A program made the position numbers and the translations under genes. A stretch of 64,000 bases of DNA, from contig CAJNDS010001057.1 in NCBI GenBank assembly GCA_905221605.1, positions 688,528 to 752,527 of the forward strand, given 5' to 3'. The notes beneath the pieces were generated by a model. The model was not told the DNA's origin. It saw only the letters and a program-made list of their open reading frames with translations, and ran no database searches. Shown one piece after another: positions 43,850 through 55,360 of this stretch. Numbering within the stretch: position 1 is the first letter of the stretch; each line of letters starts with the position of its first letter. Origin of the DNA: Symbiodinium natans (taxonomy: Eukaryota > Sar > Dinophyceae > Suessiales > Symbiodiniaceae).

Positions 43850-45370
43850 ATGCTTCACGTTCGGATGCCATCCGGGGAGGAACTGGCCTCCATCCCCGCA
43901 GCAGACCTAAGCACTGTGCGGAACTTGAAAAACGATTTGCAGAGAATCTGCGGTGTTCCACGTTTCCGGCAGAAGCTGCTACACGGAGGCAATGCTTTGG
44001 AGGAGGATATGCGCCTCGATGCTTCGATGGAGAGCGTGCTTCTAGTTTTAGTGGTCTTCTGCCCTGCTTCGGAAGATGAGATTGAGGAGCTCGTTTTCTC
44101 CCCTAGCCAGGGCTCTGTGGAGGAAGTTGAACAGATACTGCAGCGGTCCATAGACCCCAATGCAGCGACTCCCGATGGCAAAACAGCTCTCATGCAGGCA
44201 TCTCTAGAGGGCCACACAGAGTTTGCGGACTTGCTTTTGGAAGCTCGGGCTGATTTGGATGTGTCCGACAATGATGGTGTCACGGCCCTGCTTACTGCAT
44301 CTCGCGAAGGGTGCGAGGACATGGTCCAATGGCTCCTGGTCGCAAGGGCAGATTTCAACAAGGCCGACGGCAATGGCTGCACACCCCTGGTCGGGGCCTT
44401 TCAAGAAGGGCAGCTGCACGCTGCACGGCTCTTGGTGCAAGCTGGCGCTGGTACCGGTCCAGGTCCTCAGGGAAACGAGCTGCTTTACAACGAATGCGCT
44501 TTTGGCCACAACCGGGAGGTTGTCCAATTGCTCTTGGAAGCGAGGGTTGACCCCAATACTGCCACTGAGGACGGCTCGACAGCTCTCATAGGTGCATGTG
44601 ATGAAGGTCGTCCGGAAATCGTACAATCGTTATTGGCCTCGGATGCCGATGTAAACCTTATAGACTCCAATGGCTTCCCTGCGCTCTTCCTGGCATCCCA
44701 AAACAAGCACGCGGAAGTTGTGCGCATGTTGGTGCAGGCTGGTGCTGACCCGGATAAAGAGATCATGCAGACCACTGTCCTTCACAATGCCTGCGTGGAA
44801 AACTCCGTCGAGGTTGTGCGCTGGCTCTTGCATGCAAAGGCTGCTCTCGACCAGGCGAACGAGGACGGCACGACACCGTTGAACCTGGCCTGTTCTTTTG
44901 GCCATTTGGAGATCGTGCGATTGCTGGTGGAAGCAGTGGCTGACAGAATAGGCGTTGCGGGCCTGGACCGTGTGTACGGTGGCTACACTCCTCTACATTG
45001 TGCCTCGATTCACAACTATTTGCCCGTTGCACATTTGCTTGTCGAGGCCGGGGCCAGCAAAGACATAACTGACGAGGTCGGCTGCATTGCCTTTGACTAT
45101 GCAAAGAGTGACGACATGGCGAAGCTGCTGGCAACAGACAAGCCGAGAAATAGACAGAAGGGCGACGAGGAGTGTAGCGAAGCCGTCGAGAGCGACATCC
45201 ACGGAGACGAAGACCAGTCCAGGGAGGGCATCCGCGAGGGCATCTGCGGTGAAGTTTGGCAAGCAAGGAACCCAATGAACAAACCAGGCCCGGCGGAGGA
45301 AGCTGCGCGCACATACGTGGCAGGATTGCTGTCCCCCTTTTGTCGTCCCTCCAAGGGGAAGCAACGTTGA
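43850..45370 (+). CDS. Ubiquitin-like plus ankyrin-repeat protein, intronless
   Basis: Start at 43,850 (an in-frame ATG 36 bases upstream is possible) because the ubiquitin-like fold begins directly there: MLHVRMPSGEELASI, then QRICGVPRFRQKLLHGG, to about residue 70. About nine ankyrin repeats follow (residues 85-415), with typical TPLxxAxxxGHxEIVRLLLEAxAD helices, for example DGTTPLNLACSFGHLEIVRL. The fifth repeat (near ELLYNECAFGHNREVVQLLL) and the seventh are degenerate at the turn. The acidic tail (EECSEAVESDIHGDEDQ) and the C-terminus show no motif. Ankyrin repeats bind partner proteins; a ubiquitin-like head on ankyrins is a recurrent design in symbiodiniacean genomes. Cytosolic, as no signal peptide is seen. 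It is the first gene of the plus-strand block. A related, shorter protein lies at 57,385. Confidence 0.88.
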   Translation: MLHVRMPSGEELASIPAADLSTVRNLKNDLQRICGVPRFRQKLLHGGNALEEDMRLDASMESVLLVLVVFCPASEDEIEELVFSPSQGSVEEVEQILQRSIDPNAATPDGKTALMQASLEGHTEFADLLLEARADLDVSDNDGVTALLTASREGCEDMVQWLLVARADFNKADGNGCTPLVGAFQEGQLHAARLLVQAGAGTGPGPQGNELLYNECAFGHNREVVQLLLEARVDPNTATEDGSTALIGACDEGRPEIVQSLLASDADVNLIDSNGFPALFLASQNKHAEVVRMLVQAGADPDKEIMQTTVLHNACVENSVEVVRWLLHAKAALDQANEDGTTPLNLACSFGHLEIVRLLVEAVADRIGVAGLDRVYGGYTPLHCASIHNYLPVAHLLVEAGASKDITDEVGCIAFDYAKSDDMAKLLATDKPRNRQKGDEECSEAVESDIHGDEDQSREGIREGICGEVWQARNPMNKPGPAEEAARTYVAGLLSPFCRPSKGKQR

Positions 45371-46004
45371 CATACGTTGATCTACGTGTAGTGTGAGTCG
45401 TGAAAATGCGACCAAAAGTTGCAGTGGATCTTTCTGCATGGCATCACTTCCCCCAAGGGGCGCCTTGTGAAGGCAGATGCCATCTTCCGTTCGCGCTCAT
45501 TTGTCGTATCCATGTGAGGCAGCCTCAGTGCGGCAAAGCACTACACAAGAAGCTCCGCCAACCCCGGTCTTTAAAGTCTACCGTTGCCGAGTTAACATGA
45601 CTATTAAGTATACTTTTTTTCAGCAGCCTCCCCTTTCGGCTAGGATTGAAAGTCTACCGCTGCTGCGGAGCTAGCATATCATCCCTCCACTCCACACCCA
45701 GCGCCCACTTTCAGTTTCAGTCTTCACAGTCTACCGCTGCAATTCCTTTCCCCCCCCCCCTCCCCAAACAAAAAACACAAAAACAAGTAATCCCCCTTCT
45801 TTCGGCACCCGCTCTGTCTTGTCTTGACTACACATGCAGCACCTTCAAGTTGCATGCTAGTTGCGAGGACGCGGGCTGCGTGATTCGCAGCAAGAAGTGC
45901 CACGTGGTTGTGCCAACCGTTGCCACGTTGCTCCTTTCTCGAGCCCCAAGATTCCAAAATCCTTGTTTCTCATTTTTCAACGAAGCAATTGTGGCCGCTC
46001 GGCC
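45371..46004. other. Intergenic, ankyrin gene to trefoil-repeat gene
   Basis: Contains three AGTCTACCG(C/T)TGC blocks (45,575, 45,650, 45,727), a small direct repeat of unknown meaning, and C-rich stretches. Confidence 0.45.
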
Positions 46005-49000
46005 ATGTCTTTTCTGAGCAAGTCGCTGGTCTGGCTTGCTTGGTTAGTCTTCAATGCCAAAGCCTCTCGGCAGGAAGCCGGATTGGTTTTGGGTAAGTTG
46101 AAACCCTAAACCCTAAACTTCCCTAAACTTCCCTAAACTTCCCTAAACTTCCCTAAACTTCCCTAAGCCCTAAAACCCTAAACCCAAAACCCTACGCCCT
46201 AAACCCTAAGCCCTAAACCCTAAGCCCTAAACCGGTCAGAATCCAGAACTCCCAGGTTGGTTCGTACAAGCTTTCGAGCACCCCTCTCACCGAAGGGGAC
46301 AAGAAAGTGAGCGACCTTCTTGCCAAGACCGTGGTCGGTGAAATGAAGGACTTCCTTTTGTTTTCTTCCGAGGCCCTACAGCCCTGAAGCCCTTGCGCAA
46401 CCCTCCCCGACTGCAATTTGCTTCTCATCTTACGAGGACTTCGACGACATGCCCGATCCGAAGGGGAAGGGCGAGAAGGGCGAGGGCACAGATAGCACGG
46501 GTGAGCTGGGCAAGAGCTTGGAGTTCTTGATGCTCAAGGTCGCCCAGCTTGAGACCCTTGCGGAGCTGCAGCAGACGGAGCTCGGGATGCAGCGTGCTCT
46601 GATCGAGAAGCTCCTAAAGAAGGTTGACCCGGAAGAAACCGAGGTCTCAATGGCGCGAAAGCAGAGTTCCGAGGAGAGCGTGCAGGAAGCTCATGACGTC
46701 TTGAAGAAGGTGGTCCAGAAGCACGCTCATCAGCGGGCTCACAGGGAGTACCATCCGGAGGCCTACAAGCAGAATAAGCAGAACAAGCAGAATAAGCCGG
46801 AGCAGAAGCCGAAGGCAGAAGAGGAGGAGCTGGAGGAAGAGGATTTCGAGGAGCTCGAGGATGGACCTGCTGAGAGCACTCAAAGCACTGAGAGCCCTGG
46901 ACAGCAGAGGGCATTGCTCCAAAAGCGCGAGAGCTTGATTCCAGGCATTCCAACTCCTGGCCTGCGTCGTCGAATCGAGCACAAGATCGAGAGGGGGGTC
47001 AAGTACGTCCACAGCGGAGTCGAGAGCGCCGTCAAAGCGTCGGGGGGTTCCCCCAAAAAAAGGGGGGGCACTGCAGAACACAGTCCATGAACCTCAGATT
47101 TTCACCATTCACCCTTGCCCGACGTCTGACCCCAAATCTTAAATCCTGTCCGAAACCCTACAAAGCCCTTATCAAAAGCTTAACAGACCCTAATAAGGCC
47201 CTAAAAGCCCTCAACAAATCCGTATACAACCCTTGTAAAGCCCCTATCGCTCCCTGATACCCTAAACCCTAGACCCTGCAGGGTGGACGGCACGGGGCTC
47301 ACGGGCGGCGCCCTGACCGAGGCGTACAACGCTGCCAAAACAGCAGGAAAAGGCGTCTGTGGGCTTTTTTGTATTAGCAAGGGGTGTGTAAATGGGTTTT
47401 GTACGGTCTTTTCGGATTTTCGGGTTCAGGGAAAAGGAATTCTGTTTAAGCCGCAGAAGGCATTTAGCTTAAGATGCCAAACCAGGAAGATGTAGTAAAC
47501 CTTCAGTTAAGCTCTTTAACAACAGCGCAGGCATAGAGTTTGTGGCGAACACCGCAATCGCCACTGTGGAGATGGCCGTGTCGATCCTGACGGGAGGCCG
47601 GGTGAGGGACCTGGCACAGGGCAATATATTATTGCATTTTCGGCCCGCCCCGCACTTCCCCTGCTCCTTCCCCCACCTCTACCCCTCCTCCCCCTCCTCC
47701 ACCTTGCACTCCTCCCTCTGCCCTCCTCCCCAAGCGCTCCCCCCTCACCCCTCCTCCACCCCTCCCTTCCCTAACCCTAAAGCCTTAAGCAATTGGAAGA
47801 ACCCTAAGGCTCAGATTATGTTAATTCAATTAAATATGTCTCTATATGATATATACAAAACATCTCTCTCCCTCTCTCTCTATAAAATTAAAAAAAGGGT
47901 TATTGGACATCCCTCCTCGGGAGGCTTTAGCGACTGGAGCGCGAGTTGCACCAACAATCTTCCAAGTGTTGGCATGAACGGGGGCGAGCTCTACGTCAAC
48001 TTCGGGCACAACTCCTGCTCTATTTCCCTCATGGGTCAAAGAGTCACGCTTTTCGACTGGAACTGGGGAAGGAGAGCAGTAAGTCTTAACAAGATCATCG
48101 AGCAGATCCCTCCTCTGAGCTACCTGACCCGCATGACCGACATCATCACCGAGGCACAGGTGTAGCTAACAGGGCCTCCGGAGATTCTCCGGGGTCACCA
48201 GGGTCGGGGTCTGGGGGTCTGAAGAGTACCGAGGTAGACTCGGGGTCGCTGTGAGCGTGAGCATGCGATGCCCGTGAGGTCATCGAGGTCTTTGCCAAGG
48301 TAGCTGGGACGGTTGTGCAGAAGGCGATGGAGAAAAGCACCTCCCTGGTGCAAACCGCTGCCACAGCGAAATTTCCTGCTGTCGGAGAGCCGCCTGTGCT
48401 GCACCACAAGGGCACGAACCTTGTCATCGAGTCACACACGCGGCACGGGCCTCCTCGAGAGATGGCTGCCATGCAAACAGATGCCCGACATTCAGAGGCT
48501 GGCGACGACGTTGACGGGGCCATCACTTACGACATGGGCAGCAGCAACGATGTCCGCGCCACAAAGCTCATCACCCAGTTCAACGGCAGGGAGACGGACA
48601 CCAGCTCTTGCTTGGCTTTTGCCCCAAAGAACCGGAGGGGCGGCGGTGTGAGCCAAGCCGATTGGCAGGTTGGCAACCAGAACGATTTCCTCCAGCTCGA
48701 GCCTTGGGCCGTGCCCTGCGACAACACGTGGATGAAAGACAACTGGGACAAATGGCAAGGCTACACGTTCTACTCTCAACCGAAGCCCGTCGAGAAATGC
48801 GTGACTGTGACCTTCAGTCTGGGAATGCAGCCTGTCGTGGCCTTTGTCGGGGGCTTGCAATTTGAGGTCTTGCCGAAACCCCTCTTCGAGCTGGCCACGA
48901 CCGTCTGCTGGCCGAACCAGCAACCGGGGGGTGTTGACTTGAGCGTGTTGCGATCTGAGGTGAAGTCCGCGGGCATCCTGCTTTTCAGCCGCACCTTGCG

Positions 49001-51652
49001 CCTCACCAAGCGGTTCGGCGGGGGCACGGACTTCGTCTCTTCGAACTACAAGGGTGGCTATTCGACCTGGCGGAGCGATGTCGGCATCGCCCACGGGGAG
49101 ACCACGGTGCCGAAGGACCAGCTCAGGCGCACGTCCTTCTTGGAGACGAGGCAGAGCCACGAAAAAGAGGAGGGAGAGGCCGAGAAAAGAGGGGAAGAGA
49201 CCGAGGCCGAGGCCGAGGCCGAGACCCAGTGGAGGACGGACTCGGAGGACCTGTACCTGGCATCTGTCGACTACGGCGTGGACCTGAACAGCTCTGTCAA
49301 CAAGACCTTCGAGGCTCATGGCGAGGAGGCCGCCATGCACATGGGCGCCGAGAAGGTGGGGAAGGACGTCTTCAAGCTTTTCAGCTTCAAGAACCCGGGA
49401 TTGGTGAACTTCAAGGTCGAAGGTTTGATGGCCGGCAACATCCTGGAGTTAGGCGTGGAGATGGGATTCGGCCCATACAGCAGTCCTTCCAGGAGCATTC
49501 CCTTGGTGAACATCGCCCACCAGTTCTCCGTCATTCTCGCAGGCATGCCTTTCGTGTCGAGTCGAAGCAAGCTCAAGGCCATCGCCGCGCTCAACGATTT
49601 CTCCAGCAAGGACATGGGCAAATGCCGGGCTCCAAAATCGCGTTGTACAGCCCGCATTGCCGGCGGTTCATGCTCATGAACAACGGTGGCCTTGGGGTCA
49701 CGCCTGAGATGAACGGCCACGGCATCCCCGATCACTGGGGGTGGGAGCGCTTCACTGTTGTGGACGCCGGGAATGGGGAGATCGCGTTGCACAGTCCCAT
49801 TCACAACCGCTTCGTGGGCACAGGCGGCGTCAGCCCACATCGGAATGCACATGAATTGCCCCACGACTGGAGTTCTGAGCGCTTTACGGTGGTGGAGGTC
49901 GGAAACGGGGAGACGGCATTCTACAACAGGCACCATAACAGGTTCCTGAACATGGCGGCCCACCATGTGGGACACAGCGGCCATCCCCCGCACCCTCCAA
50001 AGCTCCCATCCGGCTGGGGCTGGGAGCGCTTCCGCGTCGTGCCGGCGGAGCGGATCTTGGTTCCAGGCTCCACCATCGCCTTGCACAGCCAGATCCACAA
50101 CCGCTTCGCGAAGATGCACGGGGGAAACATGGAGAGGAGTGCGGAAAAGGCGGCCACGGAATTTCCCGATGGGTGGACCTGGGAGCGCTTCACCGTGGTG
50201 GATGCTGGACATGGACAGATCGCCTTGCACAATGCCGTCCACAATCGCTTCGTCGGGGTGGGTGCGGCAAGCCCTCACAGGCTGGTGGATCAACTTCCTG
50301 GGGACTGGGCTTCCGAGAGGTGGGACGTGTGGCCAGCCGGCAACGGCCAAATCGTCCTGCACAACAGACACCACAACCGGATGCTTCGCATGTCAGGCCA
50401 CACGATGGATGCAAGTGGCCACATGGATCCGAAGCATTTGCCAGACGGATGGGGTTGGGAGCGTTTCGAAGTGGTTCATGTGAAGCCATATCTTCAGCCG
50501 GGCACTACGGTGGCCCTCCGTTGTCCACATCACGGACGCTACGTTCTGATGTATCCAGGTGCTCCACAGTCCTTTCTGCTGGAGAAGGAGAACCACACTC
50601 AGAACTTGACTCAAAACGACACATTCCTTCCATCTTTCGGAGGATTCAACTTCAGAATCCCAGGAGCCGGGGGCTTCGGAGGATCGCTGCCATCTTCATC
50701 CGACCCCTTTGGAGCAGTACGCCGGGCTGCCGAGGAAGCGGCTCGGCGGGCGCAAGAGGAAGCTGCCCGTCAGGCCGCGCTCAGGGGAACCATCGGCCGC
50801 AGCGCGCCCCAGGATGCCCACAGCTTCCCAGACAGTTGGACCTACGAGCGCTTCACGGTCATTGATGCTGGGAATGGGCAAGTGGCCTTCCACAACAGCG
50901 TCCACAACCGATACCTGAAGATGGCTGGTGACCGAATGCTCGTCAGCTCCCCCATGGCTGCTGATGCTTACCCCTCTGGGTGGACTTGGGAACGCTTCAC
51001 AGTGCTACCTGCTGGGGGAGGCACGTTCATGCTCCACAACTCCGCGCACAACCGCATGATCAGGATGACAACTGATAAGGTGGATGCCAGCAGCCACATG
51101 AACCCGCAGGACATGCCGGCTGGTTGGGCATGGGAGCGTTTCCAGATTGTGAGTGTCAAGCCCTACTTGCAACCCGGCACGGTGGTGGCCCTGCACAATG
51201 CTCATCACAACCGCTACGTCACCATGAACGGGGCTGCGCTCCAGCGCAGCGCGGTGAGGAACCTCAACGACTTGCCTTCCAACTGGGCCTGGGAGCGCTT
51301 CACCGTGGTGGACGCTGGCAATGGCCAGGTCGCCTTCCACAACGCAGCTCACAACCGCTTCCTGCAGATGAGGGGTGCAACGATGGGTTGCTCGAACCCC
51401 CACGCGGCGTCCGATCTGGGGAGCGGGTGGACCTGGGAGCGCTTCACGGTCGTGCCTACAGATAACGGCCAGGTTGTGTTCCACAACACGATTCACAATC
51501 GCATGATCCGGATGACCGACAGCACCATGGACGGCAGCAGCCACAAGTCACCGCAGGACCTGCCACATAACTGGAGCTGGGAGCGCTTTCGCATCGTGCC
51601 CATTACCGAGAGCCGTGAGACAGCCGACAGCATCCGTGCAACCTTTGACTGA
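46005..51652 (+). CDS. Multi-exon secreted-type protein with 12 fascin-like beta-trefoil repeats
   Basis: Exons seen: 46005-46092 (signal peptide MSFLSKSLVWLAWLVFNA, GTAAGT donor), 46256-46306, 46437-47002, 47282-47352 (GC donor), 47531 to about 47600, 47924-48159, 48279-51652. Phases fit from 46256 to 47531 and at 48159/48279. The first join and the 3' end of the 47531 exon are ambiguous. The 46437 exon is a Lys/Glu coiled coil with KQNKQNKQNK. A Cys-containing unknown domain follows (DWSASCTNNLP; then WQGYTFYSQPKP, TTVCWPNQQPGGVD). From 49,622 there are twelve about 46-residue repeats, W.WERFTVVDAGNGQ.ALHN..HNRFL.M, grouped as four trefoils with an Ala/Glu-rich spacer after the sixth. Fascin-like trefoils bind actin or sugars. 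The frame changes by -1 near 49,620 (GGCAAATGCC), between the unknown domain and the repeats: one lost A, an assembly error, or two genes with the second starting at ATG 49,622. Confidence 0.78.
46104..46232 (+). repeat. CCCTAAA and CTTCCCTAAA tandem variants in an intron
   Basis: Telomere-type heptamers with a block of six CTTCCCTAAA decamers, located in the first intron of the trefoil-repeat gene. Similar degenerate CCCTAAA text fills the intron at 47,110-47,280. Confidence 0.85.
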
Positions 51653-52809
51653 GCTGAGCGAAGCTGAGCGAACCGTCATAGTCGCACCCGGACCTGGCAG
51701 CATTGCAAAAAAAGAACTTCGATTGCAGAGAGCCTGCCTCTGCCCAATCAGCGCCCCTGTGTCCGCGCCATGAGACGACTGTCTGCTCTCTTTGTGCCGT
51801 ATATTTCACACACGCATATTTCTTGCTTCAAAACTTTGAGGCGTTGTGACAGCTGACAGCTTCTCTTCAAGTACCATTTGCCTTGTTCCCAAGGCACACT
51901 GGCCCGCCTTGCGTGTAGACCGAGTGGGACTTACATAGTCTTTCGAGCTGAAGAGGCATTCGCTGTCTTCCTTTTAGCTCCTGGTTTCAGCACTTATTTC
52001 TGTGTCGGCCTGTGCGCGTTGCTGCATGCGCTTTGCTTGTCATGTGTGCGTTGGTTAGGCATAGGTTGGGCATCCCAAGATGCTCGTAGGACTCCTGACG
52101 CTGGTTGAACCTTGCCCGAGGCCATTTCTTGTTGCTATTTTGTTGCGCTGGATCGGGAAGAGATTCGCTTGAAAGCATTGTCTCCCCTGCCATGCTTCTC
52201 ACCCCCCCCACCCCCGGTATCTAAACAGTAGGGGACATGGATCTCCACAAGACACCCCTAGACTCAAGAACCTTTTCAGCTCATGTCTCCCCTATCTGCA
52301 GCTCATGGAGTTTGAGGTCCGATCTGCATTCGACTTGCTCCGTGCTCTCTGCATGTGTCTCTGCATTGGCGCACTTCGCGCTTGACATTTTCAAGCAACA
52401 AGTTGTCTGGTGCTTCAGTGTGATTTCGCAAAGTTCTGGCGAAAAGCTGGCAGGTGTGTGAAAATGACCGCTTCCCTCTGGAGACGACTGGCAGCGACTT
52501 CCGCCAGACGGCACTGCTCTATCAAACCGATGGCTGGGAGGGCTATCAGGACTGGGTTTAGGGTTTAGGCTTTTCGGGTTTTGGGTTTGAGGCTTTTAGG
52601 GTTTAGGGTCTGGGGTTTAGGGTTTAGGGTTTAGACTCTGCCATGTTCTGTCCAGCTGTCAACCTTCGGCAGTTGCCACTCCGGCCGTATGCCCCAACTT
52701 GCAAGGCTTGACCTGCATGACATTCCATACACACATCACACTTATTACGCGCTCCACTGGCAGATGAACGTACCATGAACTTGCTACCATCAATTCTCCT
52801 GACCTGCAG
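51653..52809. other. Downstream of trefoil gene; TTTAGGG-like tract at 52,553-52,637
   Basis: No exon recognised. The TTTAGGG variants (GGGTTTAGG, TTTTGGGTTTG) are in the opposite orientation to those at 21,236 and 46,104. Confidence 0.5.
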
Positions 52810-52962
52810 GACGACGAAGTGGAGGAGCTCCTTACCCGCCCCCGCGCGCCGAAGCCATGGCACGTGCCAGATGAGGAGATCCAGGCAGAAGATGTGCAGA
52901 GTGGGGAGCTGGCCGGGCAGAACTTGGAACAACTCAGAAGAAGCTCAAAAAGCAAATCATAA
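52810..52962 (+). CDS. Orphan acidic exon
   Basis: After a CTGCAG acceptor the plus strand reads DDEVEELLTRPRAPKPWHVP, then an acidic stretch ending AEDVQSGELAG, with a GC donor possible there or a stop at 52,960. Composition is coding-like; no family recognised. Confidence 0.35.
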   Translation, partial: DDEVEELLTRPRAPKPWHVPDEEIQAEDVQSGELAGQNLEQLRRSSKSKS

Positions 52963-54121
52963 TTCAATACCAGCTCACATCTTCCCAGACTTACTCTGAG
53001 CTCCCGCAGATGTTGCTGAGTCTTCTGCTGAGTCTTGCCTGAGTCTTTGGCTGAGTTTGTTATGTTGTTCTGAGTTCTTGGCGATGTTGTATCTGAGTCG
53101 CTTTTTCTCCTGTGGGTTCTGGGTTGCTCGTTTCGACTGAGACTTGTCTGTTTCATCCTTTTCCTGAGTTCTGGCCGGGCATGTCTCAAACCGTGCTCCA
53201 TCGTATGGGGAAGAGGCCATCAGAGCCCAATTCTAAATCCCCGAAAACTTACGCCCATCTACACCCCTCTAGACCCTCAACTCCCCCCCCAAAAAAACCC
53301 GAAAACTCCCCCTATGAACTCCAGTGGGATGAGACACCTCAAAACGTCCCAAGAAACCACCATGAAAACCCCCAAAAGCCCGTCATCTGGCTTCCAGGCC
53401 ATGGTTCGTGAGACAGGTGCGCGGGAGGGGGCGCCTTGGCAGGAGCTCTTAAGGGCCTCGAAGGGTGAACAAAAACTCATGGGGGATGATTCGGAAGGGC
53501 CATCATAAAAGAGTGGTCGTAGAACAGTCTTCGCCGGTAGTGATTGCAGTCATCGTCAGTCATGTTCATTATCGTCGTCATAGTGGTCCTAGTGGCCATA
53601 CTAGTCATCACACTCACTGGTATGATATCGACGACAACCGCAGACTTCAAGCCTCCTCAGCATGAGAGGGCTGGGCCTCAGGTCCCCCAGGCCCTGCTCC
53701 AGCATGCGCGTGTCCGCCGCCCGCGAGACGAGGGGGAGGCCTTCTTGTTCGTTTTTCTGAGATTTTCTTGTTTCGGGTTTTTTGGGTTTAGGCTTGTTAC
53801 CATCGAGTTGTAGAGGCAGTCTGCACGCTGCGGCGCTCAGGGGCTGAAGCGCATCGAATCAGAAGCAAGGAGGGTCCGGTTCTTTGACAAGCCATGGCTT
53901 TTGTTTACGTTTGCGCAGAGCCTTACTTTCGCTGCACAGAGCCCTTGCAACGCTGCCATGTCTACCGCAATCTGCTACAGGCTCTACCTTGAACAACACC
54001 TTGCGCATCCTGCTCTCATGGCTTTCAGCGATCTCAATGACTCGCTTTTCTTGTCATGTGCTGTCCCCATCCTCAAATCCAACAAACAAATCGCTTTAAA
54101 TCGCCTCTTCGAGCTTGACCC
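52963..54121. other. No gene recognised
   Basis: Short frames only; a C-run with A-run near 53,283 and low-complexity CTGAGT repeats (53,000-53,100). Confidence 0.35.
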
Positions 54122-54310
54122 TTCATCCGGGAGGCTTTGGCCAGGCTCCTGCAGGAGCACTGCGAGAAGGAGGAGGTGGAGGCACCCGTGCCTTCGGAGA
54201 TTTTGCACGTTGGGGAGAAACGGAGTACGTCTGCACAGGAGGGTCCCTCCGAGCTCCGGTCCTCTCTAAGGAGGCGGTCTTCCGTCGGCAAGAGCAGGCA
54301 GCGGGGATAG
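54122..54310 (+). CDS. Orphan exon, helical and basic
   Basis: Open frame FIREALARLLQEHCEKEEVE then SEILHVGEKRSTSAQEG and an Arg/Ser-rich end with a stop at 54,308. It reads as a protein segment rather than chance; no family recognised. A neighbouring plus frame over 54,115-54,606 overlaps it in another phase. Confidence 0.35.
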   Translation, partial: FIREALARLLQEHCEKEEVEAPVPSEILHVGEKRSTSAQEGPSELRSSLRRRSSVGKSRQRG

Positions 54311-54829
54311 TAGAAGCTTGGGGGGTTGAGGGCCAAGTCGAGTCGCCAGGTCCGTCCGATTTGCGGATGCCGAGACCGAAGATGCGCTTCAGAGGCCCGA
54401 CTGCACGACGTACGCCGAAGTACAGCTTGCAAGACACTCCCTGGATAGCTCGGCGGGACTCTCTGCGGGATGCTCTGGGACCTCCAAGGGTCCAAGGATA
54501 CTTAGCGGAACTCTCTGCCTTGTCTGGGGCTCTCTGCAAGCAATGGATATGGTTCGCAACGGACTATTTCCGTGAGGAGACGGATGAGGATGAGGACGAG
54601 CACTAGCGATATGACGAGATGATGACAATGGTGATAACGACGATGGCGACGATGATGTTGGGGACGATGGGGGCGATGGTGACGAAATGCCGGCGACGAT
54701 GGCGATGACGACAGTGACGCCGATGGCCAGGACTCTGAGACTGATGCTGGTGGTGGTAGTGGTTTACGATGATGGTGATGGTGAGGGTGAGGGTGAGGGT
54801 GGAGTGAGGATGAGGGTGAGGATGATGGT

Positions 54830-54928
54830 GAGGAGGAGGAGGAGGAGGAGGAGGAGGAGGAGGAGGAGGAGGAGGAGGAGGAGGAGGAGGAGGAGGAGGA
54901 GGAGGAGGAGGAGGAGGAGGAGGAGGAG
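54830..54928 (+). repeat. (GAG)33 trinucleotide array, possibly a poly-Glu acidic tail
   Basis: An uninterrupted GAG/GGA run. In one plus frame it reads SEDEGEDDGE, then poly-Glu, then QAEDTDSD and a stop at 54,953, which looks like an acidic C-terminus. The complementary poly-Ser and poly-Leu frames are shadows. Preceded by GATGG/GACGAT-rich low complexity from 54,610. Confidence 0.75.
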
Positions 54929-55261
54929 CAGGCGGAGGACACCGACTCTGATTAACAGGCGACTCAAGTTATTCCTGCTTGTTACCTTGATGTTGAGCAG
55001 TTCCAGGTGCGGTTCTGCGAATTTTTTGCAGGGCACTGCCAGGCTGCATGCACGTGCTTCTTCCGGGCACAGAGGGCCCATGTCGAGGCTCCTTCGCCAC
55101 ACCCAGGAGTCCAAGCCGGCGGGCACCGAAAGGGCGGAGGAGGGGGTCTCGTTGGGTCAGTTGCAGCCTTTGCAGTGCCAGTGGCAGAGCCGTACTCTTG
55201 CCGGAAGCTCGAAGTCAAGAGCTGCAACCCAGAAACCGCCTTCTACCGGCCGAAGAGGATC

Positions 55262-55360
55262 AGAACAAGAAGTCATGGAAGATCTCCGACGATGACTTCC
55301 GGGCCTTTGTGCTATCCCTTGCGCAGGAGGATCCAGTGACTCGGCAGGGATTCCGCCTGT
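55262..55360 (+). CDS. Orphan exon with EF-hand-like acidic helix
   Basis: The plus strand reads KKSWKISDDDFRAFVLSLAQ and EDPVTRQ up to a GGATTC. The pattern is coding-like; the resemblance to a calcium-binding helix is weak. Confidence 0.3.

Noticed and set aside
54502-54942. Poly-Ser, poly-Leu and poly-Arg open frames around 54.8 kb
   Set aside because: They are the other readings of the (GAG)n array; only the poly-Glu frame ends in a protein-like tail.
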